From: Hallerella sp964501065
GTDB lineage: Bacteria; Fibrobacterota; Fibrobacteria; Fibrobacterales; Fibrobacteraceae
DNA length: 64,000 bases
Direction of reading: 5' to 3'
Assembly (NCBI GenBank): GCA_964501065.1
Contig: CAZCRF010000003.1
Coordinates: 1-64,000, forward strand
The position numbers and the translations under genes are program-made. Within the stretch, counting starts at the first letter, position 1. The number at the start of each line of letters is the position of its first letter. The notes beneath the pieces are model-generated. The model was not told the DNA's origin. It saw only the letters and a program-made list of their open reading frames with translations, and did not search any database. Positions 35,102 through 43,921 of the stretch are shown in pieces.

Positions 35102-36160
35102 TCAGTGGGCGAGTTTCTGGATGCGGCTGAGGAAGTGAGCCCTTTTCTTTTCGATTGCCCGGTCTTCTTTCTCCTCGGCGCCTTTTTTGAAAAGGGAAAT
35201 GTTCCCGGTGGAAGTGTTCGAGAAGAACATGTTCTCCAGGCAGTCGTTGAATTCATTTCTGTTGTCCCTGTAATATTCCTCAACGACATAGTCCGTCGAA
35301 TCCCCGTTGTCAATCTCGTACCATTCCAAATAATCGGCATTTTCCGCCGAGCAGAGGGATTCTGTCACATCATTGGTCGTTTCGACGGTGAGTGCACAAA
35401 GGCCGCTTTCCGACTGGACCGTGACCGAGTAGGACATCTCGTTGTAGGTAATCTTTTGGATGCTCAGTTGAAGCGTGCTCGATTTGCCGTTGAAAGTGAA
35501 TGTGACGCCGGTCTTCGTCTGGGATTGGATTTCGATTCCCGCCGATTGAATCGCCGCCGCCACGCCCGCAGAATCCGCGAAAAAGAACCCGGCGCGACTC
35601 ATATAAAAATATTTTGTCAAAAAACCGGAATAGAATTCGTTCATCCAGTTGGAATTCATATAGTCGTCGAACAAGAGGGCGAAGCGGGTGCTTAAAGAGT
35701 TTTTGGTGAAGGTGTATTGAATTTCATAACCGACGGTCTCGTCGTAATCGTCATCGCTGCAATCGATGCTCCCGTCCTCGAAGTCGCAGTTGTTGAGCAG
35801 AGTCCAGGTGCCGTAAAGGGTCCCCTTTTTCCCGCCGACAAAGAGCAGTCCGTAATCGTCTGGGTCATCGGTATTCATGATGGCCAACGTATCGCCGATG
35901 AAGAAGTAGGGGTGGTTTTCTTGTCCGGCCATCGTGCGATAAGAGTCGTTCCACGAATACGCGCTTTCGCCATCGTAAAGGCATGCGCCCTTGTCTTCGC
36001 CGTACAGGGTCAACGTTTGGCTTGCTTCGTCGACCGAAATGCGGATGGAATCCATCGGCTCCGAAACGCTTCCGCTGCTGGAGTCGCTTCCGCAAGCGGT
36101 GAACGTGAACGCGCAGGTGAGGGACGCCGTGAAGAGAAACTTTGCTTTCAAGGAATTCAT
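35102..36160 (-). CDS. Hypothetical secreted lipoprotein
   Basis: 352 residues. N terminus MNSLKAKFLFTASLTCAF, then the lipobox FTACGSDSSSG with the lipidated Cys about residue 23 and a Ser/Gly/Asp linker, a style common in Fibrobacter lipoproteins. The rest is rich in Asp, Ser, Tyr and Thr, beta-strand-like, with several Cys, and includes YGTWTLLNNCDFEDGS. No family recognised. A TAACTTTT element (complement of 36193-36200) is a good -7 candidate about 30 bases before the start. It converges with ktrA. Function unknown. Confidence 0.8.
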   Translation of the reverse strand: MNSLKAKFLFTASLTCAFTFTACGSDSSSGSVSEPMDSIRISVDEASQTLTLYGEDKGACLYDGESAYSWNDSYRTMAGQENHPYFFIGDTLAIMNTDDPDDYGLLFVGGKKGTLYGTWTLLNNCDFEDGSIDCSDDDYDETVGYEIQYTFTKNSLSTRFALLFDDYMNSNWMNEFYSGFLTKYFYMSRAGFFFADSAGVAAAIQSAGIEIQSQTKTGVTFTFNGKSSTLQLSIQKITYNEMSYSVTVQSESGLCALTVETTNDVTESLCSAENADYLEWYEIDNGDSTDYVVEEYYRDNRNEFNDCLENMFFSNTSTGNISLFKKGAEEKEDRAIEKKRAHFLSRIQKLAH

Positions 36161-36370
36161 GAAGCTTCCATAAGAGAATAAAATGAATGGCTAAAAGTTA
36201 GATAGTTTCCGCCCTGAATTTTGGCGGACATTTTATTGGAATACGGAGCGGACACGAGCCTCGCGCATCCTTCGGACGGCTGAAAGGTTTTGTCGGGACG
36301 TTCCGGCGGGCAAGTTGACAAACCTGTTTTTTTTTTTACAATATCTTCTAAAATCTCTGGGAGAATCGTT

Positions 36371-38368
36371 GTGCAGCCTCTTTCGCAATCTCTTTTGCAT
36401 CTTTTGTCCGACCGCGATGTCACGTTCTTCATCCCGCCTTACCAGCGGAATTACGAATGGGACGAAAGCCAGTGCGAAGCATTCTGGGATGACGTCCTCA
36501 ACACGTATAAAAAGAACAGGGCCGGGGATGCGACGGAACACTTTTTCGGCACTCTCACTTATTTCCGTTCGCCATCCGCATTCGGAGAGCCGGACAAGTT
36601 GGTGTTGATTGACGGGCAGCAGCGCATCACGACGACGATGCTCTTTTTGATTGCCGTGCGGGACTTGCTTTCGGACGACAAAAAGAAGGACTTTATTGAC
36701 GCAGACTACCTCCAGAATAGGAAGTCGAGCGGCGACGACGACGAATACAAGGTCAAATTGAAACAGGTCGAAACGGATTGGCCCGCATTCAAGAAGCTCG
36801 CCTTGGGGGAAGATTTGGATTGGAACGACAAAAATTCTGCAGTTTACAGGAACTACTTCTTTTTCCGAAGGAAGCTGAAGGCGGCTCAAAGCGCTTTGGA
36901 CGGTGAATTGACCGATTTGGTCCAATATGGACTTGGCAAATTCAGCGTCATCACGATAGAATTGGAAGTGAAGAACCCTTGGGAAAATCCGCAAGAAATT
37001 TTTGAATCGATGAATTCGCTCGGGAAGCCGCTTTCCCTCGCGGACTTGGTGCGGAATTACCTGTTGATGGGGAAAAATCCGGACGAACAGGAACGCCTTT
37101 ACCGAGATTATTGGCTGAAAGTGGAACGCGTGCTGCCGCCGGGGACGGTTTCGGATTTCATCCGCGACTACATGCAATTGCGCGGAAAGAAATCTTGTTC
37201 CAAGGCGACGATGAATAATGCGAAGGATTTGTATCGGGAATTCAAAATTTCGGTGAAGGCCGCGGAACTTTCCGCAGAGACCGTCTTCGGAGAATTCGCC
37301 GAACTCGCGCCGCTTTATGCGGAAATTCTTTCGGGGTGTCTCCCGGGGCATCCCGAGCTCGGCCGAGAATTGCAGGATTTCAGAATCGTCAAGGCGGATA
37401 CGGCGAACTCCTTTCTGCTCGGCCTCTTGGAACAGTGGACGCTCGGCAAATTCGCGGATGCGGAGCTTTCGGAAATCCTCGATGCGTTCCGCATCTACAT
37501 CGTCCGCCGCCGGATTCTGGGCTTAGGCCAAGCTGAGAACAAGGACTTTCCGAAGCTTGTCTCGAAAATGGACGATTTGATTGGTGCAAAGGACAAACGC
37601 CAAATGATGTTCGAAATTCTGAGCAGGCAACAGTACAACTTGCGAGTCCCCACAGACGACGAATTGCGCGTCAAATTGAAAGACTTCAATTTTTACAACT
37701 TCGCCTACAATAAGTACATCCTGTCGCTGATTGAAGAAAAATGGACAAAGAGCCGCCCCGATATGGAAGACGGGTTCTTGCAGGTGGAGCACATCATGCC
37801 GCGGACGCTGTCCGATGTGTGGAAAGCGGAACTCGGCGAAAACGCCGAAACTGTCCACGAAGAACTTTTAGACAACATCGGCAACCTGACGCTCATTCGC
37901 CACAACCAGGAACTAGGCAACAAGTCGTTCGCCGAAAAGAAAGAGGTTTACAAGAACAATGCCGGCTTGCAAATTGCGAAGACGTTCATCACGGATCGGG
38001 AAAAATGGGATGCGGAGTCCATCCGAAACCGCTCCAAGGAAATCGTCGACATCCTTTTGAAAGAAGCTCTGCCGATTCCGGAAAACTTGCGGAAAGGATT
38101 CAATTATTCTCAAAAGCCCCGCGGATTCTCGTTCGAATACCTGAATCTCGTCGGCGAAACAATCCGTTTCATCGAAGCTCCGCAATTTGCGGCGAAAGCC
38201 GTTTCCGACGACGAAGTGGAGTTCGAAGGAAAACGCTGGAAGCTGACGCCTCTGACGCGGGAACTCAAGCGGCGTCTCGGCACGCAGACACCCTCCGAGG
38301 CGTACCAAGGCAGCCTATTTTTTATGTATGAGGGCGAAAAGTTGGCGAACTTGTGGGAAAAGGCTTGA
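36371..38368 (+). CDS. DUF262/DUF1524 GmrSD-like restriction nuclease
   Basis: 665 residues from a GTG start with GGGAG 7 bases upstream; an ATG in the same frame at 36290 adds 27 unconvincing residues. The N-terminal DUF262 (ParB/Srx-like) domain has PPYQRNYEWDE and the signature DGQQRITT. The C-terminal half has a DUF1524 His-Me finger nuclease: VEHIMP, then NIGNLTLIRHNQELGNKSF. A further C-terminal domain (SQKPRGFSFEYL... to the end) follows. Single-chain proteins of this build, such as GmrSD and BrxU, act as type IV restriction enzymes on modified phage DNA. It is followed after 65 bases by an OLD-family gene, so the two may form a defence locus. A remnant of a paralogue lies at 46113-46383. 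Confidence 0.87.
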   Translation: MQPLSQSLLHLLSDRDVTFFIPPYQRNYEWDESQCEAFWDDVLNTYKKNRAGDATEHFFGTLTYFRSPSAFGEPDKLVLIDGQQRITTTMLFLIAVRDLLSDDKKKDFIDADYLQNRKSSGDDDEYKVKLKQVETDWPAFKKLALGEDLDWNDKNSAVYRNYFFFRRKLKAAQSALDGELTDLVQYGLGKFSVITIELEVKNPWENPQEIFESMNSLGKPLSLADLVRNYLLMGKNPDEQERLYRDYWLKVERVLPPGTVSDFIRDYMQLRGKKSCSKATMNNAKDLYREFKISVKAAELSAETVFGEFAELAPLYAEILSGCLPGHPELGRELQDFRIVKADTANSFLLGLLEQWTLGKFADAELSEILDAFRIYIVRRRILGLGQAENKDFPKLVSKMDDLIGAKDKRQMMFEILSRQQYNLRVPTDDELRVKLKDFNFYNFAYNKYILSLIEEKWTKSRPDMEDGFLQVEHIMPRTLSDVWKAELGENAETVHEELLDNIGNLTLIRHNQELGNKSFAEKKEVYKNNAGLQIAKTFITDREKWDAESIRNRSKEIVDILLKEALPIPENLRKGFNYSQKPRGFSFEYLNLVGETIRFIEAPQFAAKAVSDDEVEFEGKRWKLTPLTRELKRRLGTQTPSEAYQGSLFFMYEGEKLANLWEKA

Positions 38369-38433
38369 CGGTGGCCTGACCGCCTAGGGAGAACTTCTTG
38401 CACATTTGAATCCGTTTTATCTAGTTTACGGAT

Positions 38434-40206
38434 ATGCAAGAATCCCTTCGACTCATATCCATTTCCATCCGGAATTTGCGCTCCATCCGCGACGAGACCT
38501 TCCCCTTGAGCGACTTCACCGCCCTCATCGGGTACAACAACGCGGGCAAGACGAACATCCTGATGGGAATCCGCTTTCTGCTCCTCCGTTCTTCGCTGGA
38601 CAATTCGTATTTTGACGATGCGTTGCAAGCGGTGGAAGCGGAAGGGCTTTTCGGCGGCGTTTCCGAGGCGGTGCTTTCCCGATTGGATTTGGAGCAGCGC
38701 GTGGCCGTCGAGCCTTTTTTGAAAAACGGGAAGTTGCGCGTGATGCGCTCCCAGGGGGTTCCCGGCGAGAATGTCTCCGCCGTGGATTTTTTTGTCTGGG
38801 ATTGGAAAAGGAACGGTTCCGGCGAATGGGTGACGGCTCCGTCCGGATTCGAAGAAGCCTTTTCCCGGATATTCCCGCCTCCCATCCAAATTTGGGATTT
38901 TGAAGGCGACAAGGCGTTCGCCAAATTGCTGAACGAAATTTTCCGGCCTCTCGAACGGCGGCTCGGCAGGGATTTCAGCGAACTGATAGAAAGGTTCCGC
39001 AGGTTGCTCGACGCGGAGAGCGGCTCCCGCGCCAAGGAGTTCGACGTCTTTGAACGCGGCCTCAACCAAAAGCTCCGACCGCTCTTCCCGTCCGTCAACG
39101 TGAAGCTCGACATTCCGCTGCCGACGATAGAGTCCTTTCTCGCGACGGCGCACTTGGACGTTCTCGACGAGGACGACGGCTTTGAACGCGACATCCGATC
39201 CGTCGGTGCCGGCTCGAAACGGGCGATTCAGATGGCCTTGATCCGCTATCTCGATGAAGTCAAGAAGCATCACCACAATCATTACTTGAGCCGCACGCTG
39301 CTTCTGATTGATTCCCCGGAGCTGTTCTTGCACCCGCAGGCCGTGGAACTTGTACGCGTCGCCCTCAAGAACCTTTCCCGGGAAGGTTATCAGGTGGTCT
39401 TCGCGACGCATTCCGCCCAAATGGTGACTAGCGAGGACGTGAGCACGTCGCTTTTGATTCGCAAGAACAGGGAACGCGGCACGTTCATGCGCCGCCGCAT
39501 GGAGGATGCCGTCCACTCGGTCATCGCCGACGCCCAATCCCAGCTGCAAATGCTCTTTTCCCTTTCCAATTCCAACGAACTCCTGTTCGCCGATTACGTC
39601 CTTCTCACCGAAGGGAAGACGGAGTGGCGCGTGTTGCCGACCCTTTTCGAAAAGATGACGGGGAAGTCCTTCGCCTTGCTCCGCTGCGCCTTGGTGCACC
39701 AGGGGGGCGTGAGCAATACGCGAAAGAGCATGCAGGTCCTTTCGGCGATGGACTTGCCTGCCCGCGCCATCGTCGATTTGGATTACGCCTTCAATAACGC
39801 CGTCCAAGACGGATTCCTGGAGCGGAACGACCCGGACATCTTGTTCTGCAAGAACCTTTTCCGGGAACTCTCCTTGCAGGAGCATGTTCGTCTGGTGCAC
39901 GGAATTCCCGTCAACAAGAAGTCCCGAATCAGCGCGAGTGAAGCCTATGCCAAGATGGCCGCCATGCCCGAGGCTCGCAGTCCCCTAGAAAGCATCCACG
40001 GGAAGCTCGCCGAAGTCGGGATTTGGGTGTGGACGCGTGGCGCCATCGAACAGCATTTGGGTCTCGAAGGCAAGAATGAACGCTCTTGGCATCATTTCAT
40101 TGAACGCGTCAAAAGGGAAGACTTGCATCATGTCTTGCCCGATTACGACGACATCGAAAAGCTTTGCGAGTGGATTGTCGAAGGTTCCAGGGAATCCGGG
40201 GCTTGA
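38434..40206 (+). CDS. OLD-family ATPase/TOPRIM nuclease-like protein
   Basis: 590 residues. An N-terminal ABC-type ATPase of the RecF/OLD group: Walker A GYNNAGKTN near residue 35, a central insertion, a signature-like SVGAGSKRAIQMAL and Walker B LLLIDSPELFLHPQ, then the H-loop VVFATHSAQM. The C-terminal TOPRIM domain shows LLTEGKTEWRVLP and IVDLDYAF. OLD nucleases act in phage defence and DNA repair. The usual Walker B Glu (DEPE) is Ser here, so ATP hydrolysis may be slow or altered. A TTG (38398-38400), 21 bases, TAGTTTAC (38422-38429) is a weak promoter directly before the ATG. It converges on the radical SAM gene. Confidence 0.85.
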   Translation: MQESLRLISISIRNLRSIRDETFPLSDFTALIGYNNAGKTNILMGIRFLLLRSSLDNSYFDDALQAVEAEGLFGGVSEAVLSRLDLEQRVAVEPFLKNGKLRVMRSQGVPGENVSAVDFFVWDWKRNGSGEWVTAPSGFEEAFSRIFPPPIQIWDFEGDKAFAKLLNEIFRPLERRLGRDFSELIERFRRLLDAESGSRAKEFDVFERGLNQKLRPLFPSVNVKLDIPLPTIESFLATAHLDVLDEDDGFERDIRSVGAGSKRAIQMALIRYLDEVKKHHHNHYLSRTLLLIDSPELFLHPQAVELVRVALKNLSREGYQVVFATHSAQMVTSEDVSTSLLIRKNRERGTFMRRRMEDAVHSVIADAQSQLQMLFSLSNSNELLFADYVLLTEGKTEWRVLPTLFEKMTGKSFALLRCALVHQGGVSNTRKSMQVLSAMDLPARAIVDLDYAFNNAVQDGFLERNDPDILFCKNLFRELSLQEHVRLVHGIPVNKKSRISASEAYAKMAAMPEARSPLESIHGKLAEVGIWVWTRGAIEQHLGLEGKNERSWHHFIERVKREDLHHVLPDYDDIEKLCEWIVEGSRESGA

Positions 40207-40216
40207 GGTCAAAAAT

Positions 40217-41713
40217 TCAGTGCTTGTCCGTCGGTGCCTGCCGAACGGCCAATTCGCCGTGTTTGCGGAAAAGGTGCTTGACTAGAGTGTGGAACCCGCG
40301 AAAAACGCGGTAACGTTCTTTCGGATTCTTGATGGCCATGACACCCTGGCGGAAGATGTAGCTCGGGCGCAGGTAAAACTCCCTTCTCGCCTTGTCGCAA
40401 AAATCCACCAAATCTTGGCTGGAAAGATTCCCCCGGTGAATGGTCGTCCGATGGAATCCGTCCTTGTCGAGCCATTGGCTGTAATCGCGGCTTTCGAGTG
40501 CGCCGCTTTCCAAGGCTTCTTTGTAAGCCTCCGTCCCGGGGTAGGCCATGATGGGGTAAAACTGTGCCGTGTTCGGATTCAGCCTTTTGGCGTAGTCCAA
40601 CGTCATCCGGAGGGTCTCCTGGGTGTCGCCCGGATTGCCCACCATGAAGCACCCGTGGACTAAAAGCCCCGCCCGCCGCGCGTCCTTCATGAATTCGACC
40701 GCCCTGTCCGTGTTCTTGACTCCCTTGTGGATGTTCTTCAGGACTTCCGGACTTGCGCTTTCGAATCCCACGCACATTTCGCGTCCGCCGGCCTTGCGCA
40801 TCAGCTTCAGCAAATCGAGCGGAACGTCCGCCCGGGCGTTGCAGCTCCAAGTGATTTTCAACTTTCGCCGCAGGATTTCTTCGCAAATTTCCTTCACGTG
40901 CTTGTGGCTTGCCGTGAACGTGTCGTCTTCAAAAAAGACCTCGCCCAAGTCTTCGAAGTGGGATTTGATGTATTCCAGCTCGTCGACGACGTCCTTCGGG
41001 TCGCGCATCCGAAAGACGTGCCCGTTCAGCGTTTGCGGGATGACGCAGTAGCTGCAACGGTTCGGGCATCCGCGCCCGGAAAGGATGACGATGATCGGGT
41101 TGAGGTTCGCCCCGTAAAAATAGCGCTTGTAGCAGGAGTGCAGATGTTCGTAATAGATTTTGCTGACCCACGGGAGGGCGTTCAAATCTGCAATCTTCGG
41201 ACCTTCCGGTTGGAAGTCGATTTCTCCGCTCGGTGTGCGGAAGGCGAGCCCCGCGATGTCCGATGGCTTTGAAATTTCGCCGCGGAGAAGTCTCACCAGG
41301 TTGCGGCACGTGTAGTCCGCTTCCCCGATAATCACGTAATCCAGGTTCGGTTCCATCTTCAGGCTTTCGATTGGCTCCGCCGTGGCGTGCGTCCCCATGA
41401 TGGCTGTCGGTACGTGGAGCATGACCTTGATTGTCTTGATGACGGAGAGGTCGTTGATGATGCTCGGCGTGCTGGTGCTCGAAATGACCAGTTCCGGGTT
41501 GAACTCCCGGATTTTGCGGATGGTCGCCCCTAAATCCAAATCCATTGCCGGGCTGTCGATCAGTTGGATTTCGTTGCCGTCGGCTTCCACGGCTCCCGCC
41601 GCATAGCTCAAGAACATGGGCCAGTAAAGCGTGCTGGACTTTGTCACGCATGGGCTGCGTGATTCCCGGCTGAACATGGGGAAATAGGGGGGATTTAAAA
41701 ACGTCACTCGCAT
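40217..41713 (-). CDS. B12-binding-domain radical SAM protein
   Basis: 498 residues. The N-terminal part (about 1-160) resembles a cobalamin-binding Rossmann domain, starting MRVTFLNPPYFP and containing STSTPSIINDL and IIGEADYT. The radical SAM core has GRGCPNRCSYC (CxxxCxxC, binding the 4Fe-4S cluster) and FFEDDTF. A C-terminal extension runs to GFHTLVKHLFRKHGE. Members of this group methylate or rearrange lipids, natural products or cofactors. The substrate is not apparent. I chose the ATG at 41713; a TTG at 41725 is in frame. It is divergent from the MORN gene and convergent with the OLD gene. Confidence 0.85.
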   Translation of the reverse strand: MRVTFLNPPYFPMFSRESRSPCVTKSSTLYWPMFLSYAAGAVEADGNEIQLIDSPAMDLDLGATIRKIREFNPELVISSTSTPSIINDLSVIKTIKVMLHVPTAIMGTHATAEPIESLKMEPNLDYVIIGEADYTCRNLVRLLRGEISKPSDIAGLAFRTPSGEIDFQPEGPKIADLNALPWVSKIYYEHLHSCYKRYFYGANLNPIIVILSGRGCPNRCSYCVIPQTLNGHVFRMRDPKDVVDELEYIKSHFEDLGEVFFEDDTFTASHKHVKEICEEILRRKLKITWSCNARADVPLDLLKLMRKAGGREMCVGFESASPEVLKNIHKGVKNTDRAVEFMKDARRAGLLVHGCFMVGNPGDTQETLRMTLDYAKRLNPNTAQFYPIMAYPGTEAYKEALESGALESRDYSQWLDKDGFHRTTIHRGNLSSQDLVDFCDKARREFYLRPSYIFRQGVMAIKNPKERYRVFRGFHTLVKHLFRKHGELAVRQAPTDKH

Positions 41714-41734
41714 AGACGCCCACAAAATACATTC

Positions 41735-41742
41735 TAAATTTG
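41735..41742 (+). promoter_or_regulatory. -7 promoter element of the MORN-repeat gene
   Basis: TAAATTTG, a full match to TAnnTTTG, 21 bases before the ATG at 41764. An AAGGAAGG Shine-Dalgarno lies between. No good TTTG is found 19-22 bases upstream. Confidence 0.5.
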
Positions 41743-41763
41743 AAAAAACAAGGAAGGTTCCCC

Positions 41764-42360
41764 ATGAACTTGCAAAACTTCTGCTGGATTCTTTTCGCCG
41801 TAGGTCTTTTCCTGCCAGCTTGGGCCGTGGAATGCGACACGGTTCGCGTCCTTTCGGAAAGCGGCGCTTTGCAAGAAGTTTTCACCGTCCAAAAAGGGAC
41901 ATCCGTTCGGGAGGGGGCTTTCACGTCGTATTACCCGGACGGCAAAAAAGGCGTGGAGGCGAACTATTCCGGGGGCAAGCTCGACGGACTGTTCAAGAGC
42001 TATTATGCGGGCGGCGGCCTTTGGCAAGAAATCCATTATGCGAGTGGGCTAGAGCACGGGAAAAGCGTCACTTTTTACGATGACGGCAAAATGAAAAACT
42101 TGGACATCTACCGAAACGGCGTTTTGGACGGGCTTTCCAAGGAATGGCGTCCGGACGGGAGTCTCCGCTCGGAATTCCTTTATTCAAACGGCCATGTCGA
42201 AGGCACTGCCAAAATCTTCGATGAAAACGGTCTGGTATCCGAAGAGATGGAATTCGTGCACGGTCTTCGGGAAGGGGTGTACCGCAAGTACAACAAGGGA
42301 ATCGTCGTGCACACGGCCAGATTTCACCGCAACCGCTGCGTGGAGAATTGCGACTTCTGA
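41764..42360 (+). CDS. Secreted MORN/YwqK-type repeat protein
   Basis: 198 residues with a signal peptide (LFAVGLFLPAWA). The mature part consists of about six repeats of 20-24 residues of the MORN-like YwqK type, for example REGAFTSYYPDGK, LDGLFKSYY, LEHGKSVTFYDDGK, LDGLSKEWRPDG and REGVYRKYNKG. A pair of Cys ends the protein (CVENC). These repeats form a beta-sheet scaffold of unknown ligand. Some databases call the family YwqK antitoxins, but no toxin gene is adjacent and I do not adopt that role. The start is supported by AAGGAAGG and a full promoter -7 element upstream. Confidence 0.8.
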   Translation: MNLQNFCWILFAVGLFLPAWAVECDTVRVLSESGALQEVFTVQKGTSVREGAFTSYYPDGKKGVEANYSGGKLDGLFKSYYAGGGLWQEIHYASGLEHGKSVTFYDDGKMKNLDIYRNGVLDGLSKEWRPDGSLRSEFLYSNGHVEGTAKIFDENGLVSEEMEFVHGLREGVYRKYNKGIVVHTARFHRNRCVENCDF

Positions 42361-42418
42361 CCTTGGCCCCGAAAGGTTTCCCCGCGATTGGGAAGGCCTT
42401 CGGGAAGAGGTTTCGAAC

Positions 42419-43096
42419 TCAAGGGGTTTCCGACAGAGGGTTCTTCCTCGGCCGGCCGCGCTTGCGTTTGACGGGGGCGGCCCCTTCGACTGCGGGCGCG
42501 GAGAACAAGGCGTTCAGCCGGTCGATGCCCGAAAGGGACTCCTGCGCTTTCAAGAGGTTCTCTTTTGTCTGCTCTTCGGCCTTTGCCTTCTTGACGGCGG
42601 CCTGCTTGGCCAACTCGCTTTCCGAAATGATTTGAGTTTTCGCCGTGTTGAACTTCGCTCCGCCGAACGAGCCGACGAGGACGCGTCCCGAGCTTTGCCG
42701 CGGGGGGAGAGGCGTCGCAGTCTGCTTGGACTCCGCTGCCGGAGCCGCAGTCGGGAATTTTTTCATTTGTCCGGGGACGAAGAGGGTCTTTTTGGAAGAG
42801 TTCGCGAGGCGCGTCGTCGGATGGGGCCTGTCGCTGTCGAAATCCGACAGCTTCGGCATCGGGCGCGATGCATAGCGGGTGTAGGAATTCCGGTTCTTGT
42901 ATTGTTCCGCGATTTGGCGGATTCTGGCCTGCTCCCGGGCGAGCTTCCTCTTTGCCCGTTCTTTTTTGGACGGGCGGAAACGGTCCCGCTTTTCGGGGTC
43001 AAAGGGGTGCAAGGCTAGGATTTCTTCGTCGGAAAGTCCGCGCAACTCCGCAGGGACTTCGATGATGGGGAGATTTTCTGGAGCTGGATTCGACAT
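42419..43096 (-). CDS. Basic hypothetical protein with AT-hook-like C terminus
   Basis: 225 residues, low in hydrophobic residues and probably mostly disordered or helical. A strongly charged stretch KRDRFRPSKKERAKRKLAR lies at about 35-55, a Lys/Glu/Ala-rich helical part at about 160-190, and the tail KRKRGRPRKNPL contains the AT-hook core RGRP flanked by basic residues, typical of proteins that bind the minor groove of AT-rich DNA. No family recognised. It might be nucleoid-associated. No clear promoter was identified in the 152 bases before the start. Codon usage resembles its neighbours. Confidence 0.7.
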   Translation of the reverse strand: MSNPAPENLPIIEVPAELRGLSDEEILALHPFDPEKRDRFRPSKKERAKRKLAREQARIRQIAEQYKNRNSYTRYASRPMPKLSDFDSDRPHPTTRLANSSKKTLFVPGQMKKFPTAAPAAESKQTATPLPPRQSSGRVLVGSFGGAKFNTAKTQIISESELAKQAAVKKAKAEEQTKENLLKAQESLSGIDRLNALFSAPAVEGAAPVKRKRGRPRKNPLSETP

Positions 43097-43248
43097 TCTC
43101 TTTTAGGGTTTTGGGCGATTTCTGAAATTTCCGAAAGTCACTTGAGAAATTGCCTTCAAATTGAAAAACAAAATGTTCAGACCTTATTTAATATAAAATT
43201 TTTGATTTGTCAAGACCTAGAAATTCTCGCCTCATAGTTGTATTTTTT

Positions 43249-43917
43249 ATGCAAATGCTCCGATTCACACAAGAAATCCTGTTATCCCTCCGCGCCCGTG
43301 CAAATGAAGAAGAAGCCAAAGCCATGTCCAAGAGCATGCGCGATTCTTTCGATTTTCTCGGCGTTAACGTCATTCGTCGGCGAGAAGCCACTTATCCGAT
43401 TTTTGCCAAATACATTCCGAAGGACGGCGACGAGCTTGCCGCCCGAGTGACGGATATGTGGGGGCAGCCGTATCGGGAGGTGCAATACGCTGCATGCGAT
43501 TACCTTTTCATGCACAAGGCACTTTTGGGCGGACAGCACCTCAGTTTCTTGAAAATGCTCATCAAGACGCGCCCTTGGAAAGACACTGTCGATACGATCG
43601 CGACTAGCGTCTTGGGGAGCTTGGCGTGGCGGATTCCGCCCATCCGGCAAAAGATTGCGACGTGGATTCGCGACCCGAACATCTGGGTGCGCCGCAGCGT
43701 CATCCTGTTCCAGCTTCAGTACAGGGAACATACGGATTGGAATTTGCTCAAGTCCTGCTGCCTGCACTGCGCCAAGGACGAGAACTATTACATCCGGACG
43801 GGAATCGGACGCGCTCTCTCCGAATATGCCCGGATAAATCCGAATGAAGTCCGCCATTTCGTCATGGACACGGACTTGCCCCCCCAGACCTCTCAAGAAG
43901 TGCTGCGGAACATTTGA
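43249..43917 (+). CDS. DNA alkylation repair protein (AlkD-like HEAT-repeat glycosylase)
   Basis: 222 residues from the ATG at 43249. The protein is all helical and matches the AlkD/PF08713 family, with characteristic blocks such as EVQYAACDYL, DPNIWVRRSVILFQLQY followed by TDWNLL, and YIRTGIGRALSEYARINPNEVRHFV. AlkD removes bulky or charged N3/N7-alkyl purines without base flipping. Upstream residues in the same frame come before a non-ATG start and add nothing to the domain. The second ATG (43255) is an alternative start. The gene converges on the DUF3793 gene with 4 bases between stops. Confidence 0.87.
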   Translation: MQMLRFTQEILLSLRARANEEEAKAMSKSMRDSFDFLGVNVIRRREATYPIFAKYIPKDGDELAARVTDMWGQPYREVQYAACDYLFMHKALLGGQHLSFLKMLIKTRPWKDTVDTIATSVLGSLAWRIPPIRQKIATWIRDPNIWVRRSVILFQLQYREHTDWNLLKSCCLHCAKDENYYIRTGIGRALSEYARINPNEVRHFVMDTDLPPQTSQEVLRNI

Positions 43918-43921
43918 CGCG

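Noticed and set aside
38110..39900. 596-codon antisense frame opposite the OLD-family gene
   Set aside because: The opposite strand encodes a complete OLD protein with all motifs; the antisense frame has biased, motif-free sequence.
41764..42360. Toxin-antitoxin system antitoxin (YwqK label)
   Set aside because: The protein is a secreted MORN-repeat protein and no toxin gene is adjacent.
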